From the NCBI RefSeq assembly GCF_001424045.1, contig NZ_LMQB01000025.1:190020-254019 (forward strand): a DNA stretch of 64,000 nucleotides, written 5' to 3'. Origin of the DNA: Rhizobium sp. Leaf371 (GTDB lineage Bacteria; Pseudomonadota; Alphaproteobacteria; Rhizobiales; Rhizobiaceae). The position numbers were made by a program, and so were the translations under genes. Positions 25,441-34,109 of the stretch are shown here, one piece after another; the first letter of the stretch is position 1; each line of letters begins with the position of its first letter. Below the pieces are notes generated by a model. The model had not been told where the DNA came from, ran no database searches, and saw nothing but the letters and a program-made list of their open reading frames with translations.

Positions 25441-26565
25441 TCAGTTCGAACGCTGCATCCACCGGCTCGCCCCTTTGAGGATGAGCGCGACGAAGATGAT
25501 GATGACGACAAGATAGAATTCCGCGAGCATCGTGCCGTAGCCGACGTTCGATCGATCGCGATACTCCCGGAAGATGAAGCTGGAGACCGTGTCGGTCGCG
25601 CCGCCCGGTCCCCCGGCGGTGACGTTGATGACGATGTCGGCGAGCTTTAGCTGGAAGATGATGCGCAGGATGACCACGGTCATGCTGACCGGCAGCATCA
25701 ACGGAAAGGTGATCTCCTTGAAACTCTGCCAGCCGGACGCACCGTCCACCTTGGCGGCTTCCTTGACCTCGGCAGGCAAGGCCTGAAGGCCGGCGAGGAG
25801 CAGGATCATCATGAAGGGGATCGACACCCAGGCATCCATCGCGATGATGGAGGTCCGCGCGAGCCAGGGTGTCGAGAAGAAGGCCGGGTTATCCCAGCCG
25901 AGATGCCGCGCAAGCGTCGCCGCGGGGCCGAAACGATATTCCATCAGCGACTTGCCGATCATCCAGCTCACTGCGACCGGGCTGAGCATCAGCGGCAGGA
26001 GGAACGCGACCCGGAAGAATTTCCGCGCCCGGATCTCCGCGTTCAGGAGCAGCGCTAAGCCGAAGGCGATCGCATATTGCACCAGCACGGCGGCGACGTA
26101 GTAGACCATGTTGAGGAGCGCGTTCCAGAAGTAGACATCGGCAAACAGGGTCCGGAGGTTGTCGAGCCCGTTGAACCGTCGTCCGGCTGCCGCGCTCAGG
26201 TTCCAGTCGGTAAAGGCGATATAGAGGCCGAAGACGGTCGGGAAGACCACCATCGCGACGGTGAAGAGCACGGCCGGCAGCACGAACGCGGCCCGCTGGC
26301 CGTCCTCGCCCCGGATCAGGATCTGCGCCGCGCAGAGCGCCACAGCCCAGAGGATGTAGGCAAACAGAAGCGGCCGCCAGCTGACGAGGCCGATCGCGGT
26401 GACGCCGGAGGCTTCGAGCACCTGCAGAGCGAGCACGGCAAGGAGGAGGATCGTTGCCGCCGTAAACAACAGACGGCCGCGCCTTGCGGAAATCAGCTGA
26501 AGCTCCGCACGGTCGGGAACGGCCGACGACGGCGTTGTGCCGGCAGGCATGGTTGTATGGGACAT
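25441..26565 (-). CDS. carbohydrate ABC transporter permease, MalF type, with extra N-terminal helices
   Basis: A 374-residue permease, longer than the usual 290-310. About 95 extra N-terminal residues carry two additional hydrophobic segments (LLFTAATILLLAVLALQVLE and LLFAYILWAVALCAAQILI), a build also found in E. coli MalF. The conserved core has EVKEAAKVDGASGWQSFKEITFPLML as EAA loop. The start is ATG at MSHTTMP, with AAGGG nine bases upstream; a TTG two codons earlier is the alternative. It follows the binding protein gene after an 88 bp gap with a hairpin. Confidence 0.9.
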   Translation of the reverse strand: MSHTTMPAGTTPSSAVPDRAELQLISARRGRLLFTAATILLLAVLALQVLEASGVTAIGLVSWRPLLFAYILWAVALCAAQILIRGEDGQRAAFVLPAVLFTVAMVVFPTVFGLYIAFTDWNLSAAAGRRFNGLDNLRTLFADVYFWNALLNMVYYVAAVLVQYAIAFGLALLLNAEIRARKFFRVAFLLPLMLSPVAVSWMIGKSLMEYRFGPAATLARHLGWDNPAFFSTPWLARTSIIAMDAWVSIPFMMILLLAGLQALPAEVKEAAKVDGASGWQSFKEITFPLMLPVSMTVVILRIIFQLKLADIVINVTAGGPGGATDTVSSFIFREYRDRSNVGYGTMLAEFYLVVIIIFVALILKGASRWMQRSN

Positions 26566-26617
26566 CGGCAAACCCTTGGGCGCACATCAGAGCAGTGCGT
26601 CATGCACGAATGAGAGC

Positions 26618-26645
26618 GCCGGGCGACGCACAGGCGCCGCCCGGC
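26618..26645 (-). other. intercistronic hairpin after binding-protein gene
   Basis: GCCGGGCG and CGCCCGGC form an eight-base-pair stem starting 9 bp beyond the stop of the binding protein gene. It is the same kind of element as the hairpins after the other binding-protein genes of the window. Confidence 0.65.
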
Positions 26646-26653
26646 TTTGTCCG

Positions 26654-28324
26654 TCAGGCTCCAAGCGAAGCCTTGTAGAGTGCGACCTGCTTTTCGCGAC
26701 CGAGCTGGTCGGTGATCTTTTCCCAGGCCGTCGCGATCGCGTCGGCGCCCGCCTGTGCCGTTGCCTGTCCGGCAAAGACCTTGGCCAGTTCGTCTTCCGC
26801 CACGCTGTAATATTGGAAGATGCCGGGAATGCGCGGTTCGATCGCGGCGTTCGGGTGGTTGTAGGAGTTCGACTGCGAGGCGAGGTAGCTCGTGATGAAC
26901 GCCTCGTCGTAGCCGGCCGAGACCCATTCCTTGATGTCGAACTGGCTCTTGCGGTAGCACTGGAAGCCCGAGGGATAGGCCGCCGTCCAGAGGGCAAGGT
27001 CCTTGCCGCCGAGATGGGCTGCCGCACTCCAGGCCGCCTTCTTCTTCTTTTCGTCGCTATCGACGCGGGCCATGACATAGACGCCCCAGCCGAGATAGGC
27101 CATGTTCGGCGCGTGGTTCGGGCCGCTGGCGAGCTTGTCCCATTGGCCGGTCTTGGCGTTGTAGACGTCGTCCGAGCCCGGCAGGATGTCGAAACCGATC
27201 GTGTCACCGACGACCGAGCTGTCGCTCGTGCGTGCGCTCGCACCCACATCGCCCCACCAGGAGACCATGGAGCCCGTGCCGGCAAGGAACTGCTGGAAAG
27301 CGGTGGTGCCCGGATCGGCGTTCAACTGGTCGCCCGCTTCCGACGGCAGGGCGTCGATGACGTCCTGAATGGCGCGAACCCAGGCGGGGTTGTTGATGCG
27401 CGGTTTCATCGTATCGACGTCGAACAGCCAGGCCTTGTCGTCGGGATGCTTGGCATAGGCCGTCGCGCGGCTGCCGAGGAAGTAGAAGCCGAAGCCGCCC
27501 CACGCCTTCGGCGCATCGAGGTAACCGACGGCTTCCATGCCGCCGACGGTCTTGCCCTTGAGGAACTTGGTGACCTCCTGGACCTTCTGCCAGGTCTTCG
27601 GCACGCCCCACTCGCCCTCGTGTCCCTCGTCCTTCCAGGCCTTCGCCAGGTCGGCATCGCTGAAATAGTCGGTGCGGTAGTTGAAGTTGTGGCAGTCGCC
27701 ATCCACCGAGATCCGGTAGGTCTTGCCGTCCCAGGTGCCGACCGGCGCCTTGAGGTAGTCGACATAGTCGTCCATGTCGATCTGGGCCTTGACCCAGTCC
27801 GGCATCTCGGAGGCGAGACCCTTGCCGCAGACGTCGCCCTCGAAGGGTGCTCCCATCTCCAGGAGATCGAAATCGACGGTGCCGGTGGCGATCGCCTGCT
27901 GCAGGCGCGGATTGTAGTCGGCCTGTGCAAGGTCGATCCAGGTGATCTTCGCGCCGGTATAATCTTCCCAGGGCTTGAGGAAGCCGCGGAAGAGGACGTT
28001 GTGAAGGTTCTGGTTGTTGAGGCCCATGAAGGAGAGCTCGATGCCGGCAAATTCGCCCTGCTTCACGCTCTTCTTCGTCGCCTCCAGGCACATTTCACCG
28101 ACCTTCTGCCAGTCGGCATCTGTCGGCGAACCCTTGCCGACGCCCGGGATCTGCAGCAGCTGGCTGCGGAACGAGGCGTCCTGTGCGAAGGCCGCGTTGA
28201 AGCCGCCGAGCCCGTCGAGCATCGTGCTGGCCGCGGCGACGGCCCCAAGGCTCGCGCCCGTCTTCAGAATGGCGCGTCGGCTGAGGCCGATTGCCATCAT
28301 TCGTTCGAAGTCACTGACTTTCAT
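26654..28324 (-). CDS. Tat-exported carbohydrate ABC transporter substrate-binding protein, 556 aa
   Basis: The N-terminus carries a twin-arginine signal (IGLSRRAILKTGASLGAVAAA) rather than a Sec signal. The mature part is a family 1 binding protein (WIDLAQADYNPRLQQAIATGTVDFDLLEMG, GYLDAPKAWGGFGFYF, VSWWGDVGASA). At 556 residues it is well above the usual 400-450, with a longer middle region. Tat export implies folding before export, often with a cofactor or metal. It sits in an operon with UgpC-type ATPase, two permeases and a FucU-like mutarotase, so an L-fucose-like sugar or a glycoside of it is a reasonable substrate guess (inference). Confidence 0.9.
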   Translation of the reverse strand: MKVSDFERMMAIGLSRRAILKTGASLGAVAAASTMLDGLGGFNAAFAQDASFRSQLLQIPGVGKGSPTDADWQKVGEMCLEATKKSVKQGEFAGIELSFMGLNNQNLHNVLFRGFLKPWEDYTGAKITWIDLAQADYNPRLQQAIATGTVDFDLLEMGAPFEGDVCGKGLASEMPDWVKAQIDMDDYVDYLKAPVGTWDGKTYRISVDGDCHNFNYRTDYFSDADLAKAWKDEGHEGEWGVPKTWQKVQEVTKFLKGKTVGGMEAVGYLDAPKAWGGFGFYFLGSRATAYAKHPDDKAWLFDVDTMKPRINNPAWVRAIQDVIDALPSEAGDQLNADPGTTAFQQFLAGTGSMVSWWGDVGASARTSDSSVVGDTIGFDILPGSDDVYNAKTGQWDKLASGPNHAPNMAYLGWGVYVMARVDSDEKKKKAAWSAAAHLGGKDLALWTAAYPSGFQCYRKSQFDIKEWVSAGYDEAFITSYLASQSNSYNHPNAAIEPRIPGIFQYYSVAEDELAKVFAGQATAQAGADAIATAWEKITDQLGREKQVALYKASLGA

Positions 28325-28406
28325 TATGGTCTCCTCCCATGTGAAACATCTGAGCCACATCGCGTGGCATGCCGGCACCCCGCCCAGGCGCGCCGGTCTA
28401 TCGCAA

Positions 28407-29468
28407 TCAGCCGAGCCGCAGCCCGGACGCACCGTCGAACAGGTGCACCAGAGCGGGGTTCGGCGTCATCGTGATGATCTGATCGGTGTCGCCGGCCACC
28501 CGGTCGCGAAACACACCGATGATCTTCTGTTGCCCGAGCCGGGCGAAGACCTGCGTTTCCGAGCCCGTGGATTCGATCACCGAAATCCTGGCTTCCACAG
28601 ATCCGCCGAGCGAAAAGTGCTCCGGCCGGATGCCGTAATAAGCGGGCTGCCCGTCGGAGCCTGCCGGGGCTGTGGTCAGCGGCAGGACGATGCCGTCGTC
28701 CGTCTCGAAGCTCGGCGCTGCGCCGGCACGGATGCGGCCCTTGATGAGGTTCATCGAGGGCGAGCCGATGAAGCCGGCAACGAAGACATTGGCCGGGCGG
28801 TCGTAGAGGTCGAGCGGCGAGCCGATCTGCTCGACGCGGCCGTCGCGCAACACCACGATCCGGTCGGCCATCGTCATGGCTTCCACCTGGTCGTGCGTCA
28901 CGTAGATCATCGTCGTTGCGAGGCGCCGCTGGAGTTCCTTGATCTCGGCACGCATCTGCACGCGCAGCTTGGCATCGAGGTTGGAGAGCGGTTCGTCGAA
29001 CAGGAAGACCTTGGGATCGCGCACGATCGCCCGCCCCATCGCGACGCGCTGCCGCTGGCCACCGGAGAGCTGGCGCGGGTAGCGCGCAAGGTAGGGAACG
29101 AGATCGAGGATCTCGGCGGCCTTGCGCACGCGTGCCTCAATCGTCGCCTTGTCGTCGCCGCGCATCTTCAGGGCAAAGCCCATATTGTCGGCCACGGTCT
29201 TGTGCGGATAGAGCGCATAGCTCTGAAACACCATGGCGATATCGCGGTCCTTCGGCGGCAGGTCGTTGACGACCTTGCCGTCGATGCGGATGTCGCCCGA
29301 GGAAATCGGCTCGAGGCCGGCCACCATGCGCAGCAAGGTGGATTTTCCGCAGCCGGACGGCCCGACGAGCACCACGAACTCGCCGTCCGGAATCTCCACG
29401 GACACGCCATGGATCACGGCAAGGCTGCCATAGGCCTTACCGACGTTTTCAATATTCATCGACGCCAA
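28407..29468 (-). CDS. carbohydrate ABC transporter ATP-binding protein (UgpC/MalK type), TTG start
   Basis: A 353-residue CUT1-class ATPase: Walker [11 protein letters not shown]-loop [10 protein letters not shown], signature LSGGQRQRV, Walker [13 protein letters not shown]-loop [10 protein letters not shown] and a TOBE domain (YGIRPEHF). The start is taken as TTG (giving MASMNIENV...), because AGGAGG lies six bases upstream and the M-A-S beginning is usual in the family; ATG three codons later is the alternative. It is the first gene of its operon, an unusual position for the ATPase. The shared inverted repeat lies about 70 bp upstream. Confidence 0.92.
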   Translation of the reverse strand: MASMNIENVGKAYGSLAVIHGVSVEIPDGEFVVLVGPSGCGKSTLLRMVAGLEPISSGDIRIDGKVVNDLPPKDRDIAMVFQSYALYPHKTVADNMGFALKMRGDDKATIEARVRKAAEILDLVPYLARYPRQLSGGQRQRVAMGRAIVRDPKVFLFDEPLSNLDAKLRVQMRAEIKELQRRLATTMIYVTHDQVEAMTMADRIVVLRDGRVEQIGSPLDLYDRPANVFVAGFIGSPSMNLIKGRIRAGAAPSFETDDGIVLPLTTAPAGSDGQPAYYGIRPEHFSLGGSVEARISVIESTGSETQVFARLGQQKIIGVFRDRVAGDTDQIITMTPNPALVHLFDGASGLRLG

Positions 29469-29538
29469 AGGGGGCCTCCTACCCACTTACGCTGTGCACT
29501 CCCTCACAGCCCCGGCGCCATCGACGCCGTTCGTCAGC

Positions 29539-29569
29539 AACTTCACACACAATAACATTGTTGTAAATT
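29539..29569. promoter_or_regulatory. inverted-repeat operator candidate, copy B (fucose-type operon)
   Basis: AACTTCACA followed after 14 bases by TGTAAATT, aligning without gaps to the element at 23825-23856 (AACTTCACA, then AATA, then GTTGTAAA in the same register). Inside it, ACAAT-AAC-ATTGT is a further small inverted repeat. It lies in the divergent region between the ATPase gene (-) and the second FucU-like gene (+). Confidence 0.6.
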
Positions 29570-29736
29570 GCTATTCGCCAGATGCGTTGAGGTTTGTTGC
29601 ATGAGGGGTTCATTCCGACTGCGAGAGCACGCAGAGGACTGCCGGAGCCTCATTTCGGCACGGTTGAGAAGAAAGAGGCTTGGATACATCACAAATTATA
29701 GTAGAAACGTGAAGTGAGGATGAAGGAGGAGACAGC

Positions 29737-30177
29737 ATGCTCAAGGGAATCGATCCGGTGATCCACGCGGATCTCATGCACGCGATGATGCGGATGGGCC
29801 ATGGCGACGATCTCGTCTTGTGCGACATCAATCACCCCGCGGCCACCATTGCAGCCCACACGACTTACGGCCGCCTGCTGGACCTCTCCGGTTGCGGGCT
29901 GACGGAGGCTGCGCGCGCCATTCTGACGCTGTTCCCGCTCGATACCTTCGTCGAACGCCCGGTCAGCCGCATGCAGGTCGTTGGCGATCCCGAGGCGCGC
30001 ATGCCGATCTTCGATGCCATGCAGGACGTGGTGGATGCGTCGCAGGGGCGAGCCATCCCGATGGAGGCGCTGGAGCGCTTCGCGTTCTACGAGGCGGCCA
30101 AGCGATCTTTCGTCATCGTGCGGACCTCCGATCCCGGCCCCTATGGCTGCTTCATCTTCAAGAAGGGCGTGATCTGA
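29737..30177 (+). CDS. RbsD/FucU-family sugar mutarotase, copy 2
   Basis: A 146-residue paralogue of the gene at the far end of the neighbouring operon. It has the same landmarks: AMMRMGHGDDLVLCDINHP with the catalytic histidine, and ALERFAFYEAAKRSFVIVRT...YGCFIFKKGVI at the C-terminus. It probably catalyses anomer exchange of a fucose-like sugar. A GGAGGAGAC leader precedes the ATG. It is transcribed divergently from the ABC transporter operon, with 268 bp between them that hold the shared operator element. Confidence 0.88.
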   Translation: MLKGIDPVIHADLMHAMMRMGHGDDLVLCDINHPAATIAAHTTYGRLLDLSGCGLTEAARAILTLFPLDTFVERPVSRMQVVGDPEARMPIFDAMQDVVDASQGRAIPMEALERFAFYEAAKRSFVIVRTSDPGPYGCFIFKKGVI

Positions 30178-30325
30178 AGCTGGCCGCATCTCTAAAGGTT
30201 ACCCCGGTCTTCCCCGAGGCCCTGTTCAAGCTTTTCCCCGGCTGATATGTTCGTTATTTGTTCCGAAAGCCTTCGCGTGCCGATTCTGTGCGAGGCTGGG
30301 CGGTCGGCAGGACGGGGAAGACGGC

Positions 30326-32404
30326 ATGGTGGCGGTAGCCTATCTGGATACGTTGAACGAGCAGCAGCGCCAGGCCGTCGAACACGGCATCGTTTCGGGT
30401 GATGCCTCCTCCGACACGGTCGCCGGGCCGCTCCTGATCATTGCCGGTGCCGGATCGGGCAAGACCAACACGCTCGCGCATCGCGTCGCCCATCTCATCG
30501 TTCACGGCGCCGATCCGCGGCGCATTCTTCTACTGACGTTTTCCCGCCGTGCCGCCTCGGAGATGGCCCGGCGGGTCGAGCGCATCTGCCGCAAGGTGCT
30601 CGGGGCCAATGCCGGCGTTCTCATCGATGCGCTGGCCTGGTCCGGTACTTTTCACGGGATCGGTGCGCGGCTCCTGCGGATCTATGCGGAGCAGATCGGC
30701 CTCGACATCGACTTCACCATTCACGATCGCGAGGACAGCGCCGACCTGATGAACCTGGTGCGTCACGAACTCGGTTTCTCCAAGACGGAAAGCCGATTCC
30801 CGACGAAGGGCACATGCCTGTCGATCTATTCCCGCGTCGTGAATTCGCAGGCGCCGCTTGCCGAGGTTCTGCGTCTGCATTTTCCTTGGGTCGCGGGATG
30901 GGAGGCGCAGTTGAAGAGCCTGTTTTCTGCCTATGTCGCGGCGAAACAGGCGCAGAACGTGCTCGATTACGACGATCTCCTGCTCTACTGGGCGCAAATG
31001 GTCTCCGACCCCGACCTTGCCCTGGATATCGGCGAGCGGTTCGACCATGTCATGGTCGACGAGTACCAGGATACGAACCGGTTGCAGGCCTCGGTGTTGA
31101 TGGCGCTGAAGCCCGGCGGCCGGGGTCTGACCGTGGTCGGCGACGATGCGCAGTCCATCTACGCATTCCGGGCAGCCACCGTTCGCAATATCCTCGATTT
31201 CCCCGGCGCCTTCAGCCCGGCGGCCGACGTGATCACGCTCGACCGCAATTACCGCTCGACGCAGACCATTCTCGCCGCAGCCAATGGCGTCATCGATCTT
31301 GCGCGCGAGCGCTTCACCAAGAACCTGTGGACGGAGCGTCAGTCAGCCGAGCGGCCGAAGCTGGTGACGGTCAAGGACGAGACCGACCAGGCCGTCTTCA
31401 TCGTCGAGCAGATTCTCGCCAATCGCGAGACGGGCATGACGCTGAAGCAGCAGGCCGTGCTGTTCCGCTCGTCCCATCACAGCGGGCCCCTCGAAGTGGA
31501 GCTGACGCGGCGCAACATCCCGTTCGTCAAATTCGGGGGCCTGAAATTCCTCGACAGTGCCCATGTGAAGGACATGCTGGCCGTACTGCGGTTTGCCCAG
31601 AACCCGCGGGACCGCGTGGCCGGCTTTCGCCTGCTGCAGATGCTGCCGGGCGTGGGGCCGCAGACGGCAGGCAAGATTCTCGACGCCATCGCGGCGGATC
31701 CCGAGCCGCTCGCAGCCCTTGCCGAAATCCCCGCGCCGCCCCGCACCGGCGGCGACTGGAGCCCCTTCGTCACCATGCTGGAGAGCCTGCGGAAATCCGG
31801 ACCGGGCTGGCCGGCGGATATCGGGCTCGCGCGGATCTGGTACGAGCCGCATCTCGACCGTCTTCACGAGGATGCGGAGACCCGTAAGGCGGACTTGCTG
31901 CAACTGGAGCAGATCGCGGGCGGCTACGCCTCGCGCGAGCGCTTTCTAACCGAGCTGACGCTCGATCCGCCGGATGCCACCAGCGACCAGGCCGGCGTGC
32001 CGCTGCTGGACGAAGACTATCTCATTCTCTCCACCATTCATTCCGCCAAGGGACAGGAATGGCGCTCCGTCTTCATGCTGAACGTGGTGGATGGCTGCAT
32101 CCCGTCCGATCTTGGAACCGGGACCACGCAGGAGATCGAGGAAGAGCGGCGTCTTCTCTATGTCGGAATGACGCGGGCGAAAGACAGCCTTTCGCTGATC
32201 ACGCCGCAGCGCTTCTTTACCCATGGACAAAATCCGCAGGGCGACCGGCACGTCTATGCCGCGCGGACCCGCTTCATTCCGGCGACCCTTCTGCAGTTCT
32301 TCGAACAGGCGACATGGCCGCTGGTATCGGCGTCCGCTTCGGAACGCAGCGCGCGCGAGATCCGCATCGACGTTGCCGCCCGCATGCGCGGCATGTGGAG
32401 CTGA
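30326..32404 (+). CDS. UvrD/Rep-family ATP-dependent DNA helicase
   Basis: A 692-residue superfamily 1 helicase. Motifs in order: Q-motif LNEQQRQAVEH, Walker A AGAGSGKTNTLAHR, Ia TFSRRAASEM, Walker B HVMVDEYQDTN, III VVGDDAQSIYAFRAA, IV LDRNYRSTQTI, V STIHSAKGQEW and VI EERRLLYVGMTRAK. It unwinds DNA 3' to 5' during repair. It is distinct from the housekeeping UvrD by its shorter length and its insertion around DREDSADLMNLVRHELGF. DNA polymerase IV is encoded 4 bp downstream, so the two form a repair operon. The GTG/ATG choice is clear because ATG has a GGGAAGA leader. Confidence 0.93.
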   Translation: MVAVAYLDTLNEQQRQAVEHGIVSGDASSDTVAGPLLIIAGAGSGKTNTLAHRVAHLIVHGADPRRILLLTFSRRAASEMARRVERICRKVLGANAGVLIDALAWSGTFHGIGARLLRIYAEQIGLDIDFTIHDREDSADLMNLVRHELGFSKTESRFPTKGTCLSIYSRVVNSQAPLAEVLRLHFPWVAGWEAQLKSLFSAYVAAKQAQNVLDYDDLLLYWAQMVSDPDLALDIGERFDHVMVDEYQDTNRLQASVLMALKPGGRGLTVVGDDAQSIYAFRAATVRNILDFPGAFSPAADVITLDRNYRSTQTILAAANGVIDLARERFTKNLWTERQSAERPKLVTVKDETDQAVFIVEQILANRETGMTLKQQAVLFRSSHHSGPLEVELTRRNIPFVKFGGLKFLDSAHVKDMLAVLRFAQNPRDRVAGFRLLQMLPGVGPQTAGKILDAIAADPEPLAALAEIPAPPRTGGDWSPFVTMLESLRKSGPGWPADIGLARIWYEPHLDRLHEDAETRKADLLQLEQIAGGYASRERFLTELTLDPPDATSDQAGVPLLDEDYLILSTIHSAKGQEWRSVFMLNVVDGCIPSDLGTGTTQEIEEERRLLYVGMTRAKDSLSLITPQRFFTHGQNPQGDRHVYAARTRFIPATLLQFFEQATWPLVSASASERSAREIRIDVAARMRGMWS

Positions 32405-32408
32405 AGCC

Positions 32409-33632
32409 ATGCAGCCGGGCACGCTGGATATGGCCGCACGAGAGGCGGCGCGCGAAGCGGCCGAACTCGCCGAAGCGCTGGCCGCTCCGGCTGCCGAGAT
32501 GGCCCCTGAACCCGATCCGGGTGCGACCACGACCCCGCCGACAGGCGATGCGCCGGTGCGAAAGATCATCCATGTCGATATGGATGCTTTTTACGCTTCG
32601 GTCGAGCAGCGGGACGATCCCGAGCTTCGCGGCAAGCCCGTCGCCGTCGGCGGCTCCGCGGCGCGCGGCGTGGTGGCGGCCGCGAGCTATGAGGCGCGGG
32701 TTTTCGGCGTGCATTCGGCCATGGCCTCGGTCACCGCCAAACGCAAATGCCCCGATCTGATCTTCGTCAAGCCGCGCTTCGAGGTCTACCGCGCCGTCTC
32801 CCAGCAGATCAGGGAGATCTTTGCGGATTACACGCCCTTGATCGAGCCGCTGTCGCTGGATGAGGCCTATCTCGATGTGACCGAAAATTTGAAGGGCATG
32901 GAGATTGCGACCGAGATCGCCGCGGAAATCCGCGCACGGATTTTCGCCGTGACGGGCCTCACGGCCTCGGCCGGCATCAGCTACAACAAGTTCCTGGCCA
33001 AGATGGCGTCCGATCAGCGAAAGCCGAACGGGCAGTTCGTCATCACGCCCCGAAACGGTCCGGCCTTCGTGGAGGCCCTGCCCGTCAAGAAATTTCACGG
33101 CGTGGGTCCTGCGACCGCCGAGCGGATGAAGAAGCACGGCATCGAGACGGGGATGGACCTGAAGACCAAGCCGCTCGCCTATCTCCAGCAGCATTTCGGC
33201 AAGTCCGGCGCGTACTTCCACGGCATCGCACGGGGGATCGACGAGCGGCGCGTTCGCCCGGATCGCATCCGCAAATCGGTCGGCGCGGAAGACACGTTCG
33301 GTGAGGATATCTCCGACCTTGCTCTCGCCGAGGCAGAGTTGCGGCCGCTGGCCGAGAAAGTCTGGCGTTACTGCGAGGCGCACGATATCGCCGGCAAGAC
33401 CGTGACGGTGAAGATAAAATATGCAGACTTCACGCAGGCGACGCGTGCGCGAACGCTTCCCGTAGCCTTCGCCCGGATCGAAGATGTTCTCGACGTCGCC
33501 GACCAGCTTCTGGCGACGGTCCATCCCTTTCGCCGGCCGGTGCGGCTTCTCGGCGTTACGCTATCCTCCCTGACGACAGCCGGCTCGGAATCCGACGCAC
33601 GCGAGGAGCCGCAACTCGATCTCGGTCTTTAG
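32409..33632 (+). CDS. dinB: DNA polymerase IV (DinB, Y-family)
   Basis: A 407-residue Y-family translesion polymerase. The palm motifs IIHVDMDAFYASVEQRDD (first metal aspartate) and LSLDEAYLDVT (catalytic D-E) are intact. They are followed by ASAGISYNKFLAKMASDQRKPNGQ and two helix-hairpin-helix type segments (FHGVGPATAERMKKHGI), then the little-finger domain. The first 48 residues are an alanine- and proline-rich extension not needed for activity, normal in rhizobial copies. The C-terminus ends PQLDLGL, which resembles a beta-clamp-binding QL-x-L-x-L peptide. It is co-transcribed with the UvrD-like helicase. Confidence 0.94.
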   Translation: MQPGTLDMAAREAAREAAELAEALAAPAAEMAPEPDPGATTTPPTGDAPVRKIIHVDMDAFYASVEQRDDPELRGKPVAVGGSAARGVVAAASYEARVFGVHSAMASVTAKRKCPDLIFVKPRFEVYRAVSQQIREIFADYTPLIEPLSLDEAYLDVTENLKGMEIATEIAAEIRARIFAVTGLTASAGISYNKFLAKMASDQRKPNGQFVITPRNGPAFVEALPVKKFHGVGPATAERMKKHGIETGMDLKTKPLAYLQQHFGKSGAYFHGIARGIDERRVRPDRIRKSVGAEDTFGEDISDLALAEAELRPLAEKVWRYCEAHDIAGKTVTVKIKYADFTQATRARTLPVAFARIEDVLDVADQLLATVHPFRRPVRLLGVTLSSLTTAGSESDAREEPQLDLGL

Positions 33633-33690
33633 GCTGTTCGGTCGCCACGGATGGCGGGCAGATTGAAACAGGCAGGCCGAAGCTCAAAAC

Positions 33691-33846
33691 GAAAAAGCCT
33701 GCCGCGGGAGGAGGTGCGGCAGGCTTTCCGATAAGAACCGAACGGCGGCTGGGAGGAGGATGCCGCCATTCCTTCGAACGATCCTGGGAGGAGGAGTGGA
33801 GCGTTCGAGATACGAAGGATGCGGGAGGAGGTGCATCGCTTCGTTG
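33691..33846 (-). ncRNA. tandem CCUCCUCCC-loop small RNA (cuckoo / CcsR-like), array 2
   Basis: A second array of four stem-loops with GGGAGGAGG on the + strand, hence CCUCCUCCC loops on the - strand RNA, at 33823-33831, 33786-33794, 33751-33759 and 33706-33714. As in array 1, the last stem (AAAGCCTGCCGC / GCGGCAGGCTTT) ends in a U-run on the - strand and is the terminator. The first 27 bases after the likely start, from CCAACGAAG through CACCTCCTCCCGC, are identical to array 1, whereas the middle stems differ in sequence but keep their pairing. That pattern argues for conserved RNA structure. It lies between dinB and an oxidoreductase gene, both on the other strand. Confidence 0.82.
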
Positions 33847-33852
33847 GAATGA

Positions 33853-33900
33853 GATATACCCTCGTACGCATGCCCTTACGAGATGCAATGTTGCAGTGCA
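33853..33900 (-). promoter_or_regulatory. putative promoter and upstream element of small-RNA array 2
   Basis: On the - strand: GTATA (-10-like TATATC at 33853-33858), seven bases, then CCAAC at the presumed start. TGCACTGCAA lies 32 bp further upstream (33891-33900 as TTGCAGTGCA on +). Spacing and both sequence blocks match those of array 1, while the DNA between them does not. Confidence 0.5.
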
Positions 33901-34109
33901 GCTATGCAGAAAGCGAAGGTCGGGCGGACAGGACCAGCGCGCCGACAGACGGCCCGTGAGGAACGTGCCCCCCATGCGGCAGCCTTGTTCCGAATGTCGG
34001 TCTGTGATTGCATTGAACGTGTCGATCCAGCCTTTGGAGATTTCATGTTTCTGCTGACACCTTTGACTCTCGGTGCCCTCCCCGTCCTCGTTTCCAAATC
34101 GTTTTCCGC
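33901..34109 (+). other. intergenic stretch upstream of the flavin oxidoreductase gene
   Basis: About 210 bp between the array 2 upstream element and the next start codon. It contains a short open frame on + (to 34113) without a ribosome site and with unlikely composition, which I do not call. No clear operator or terminator was seen. Confidence 0.4.
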
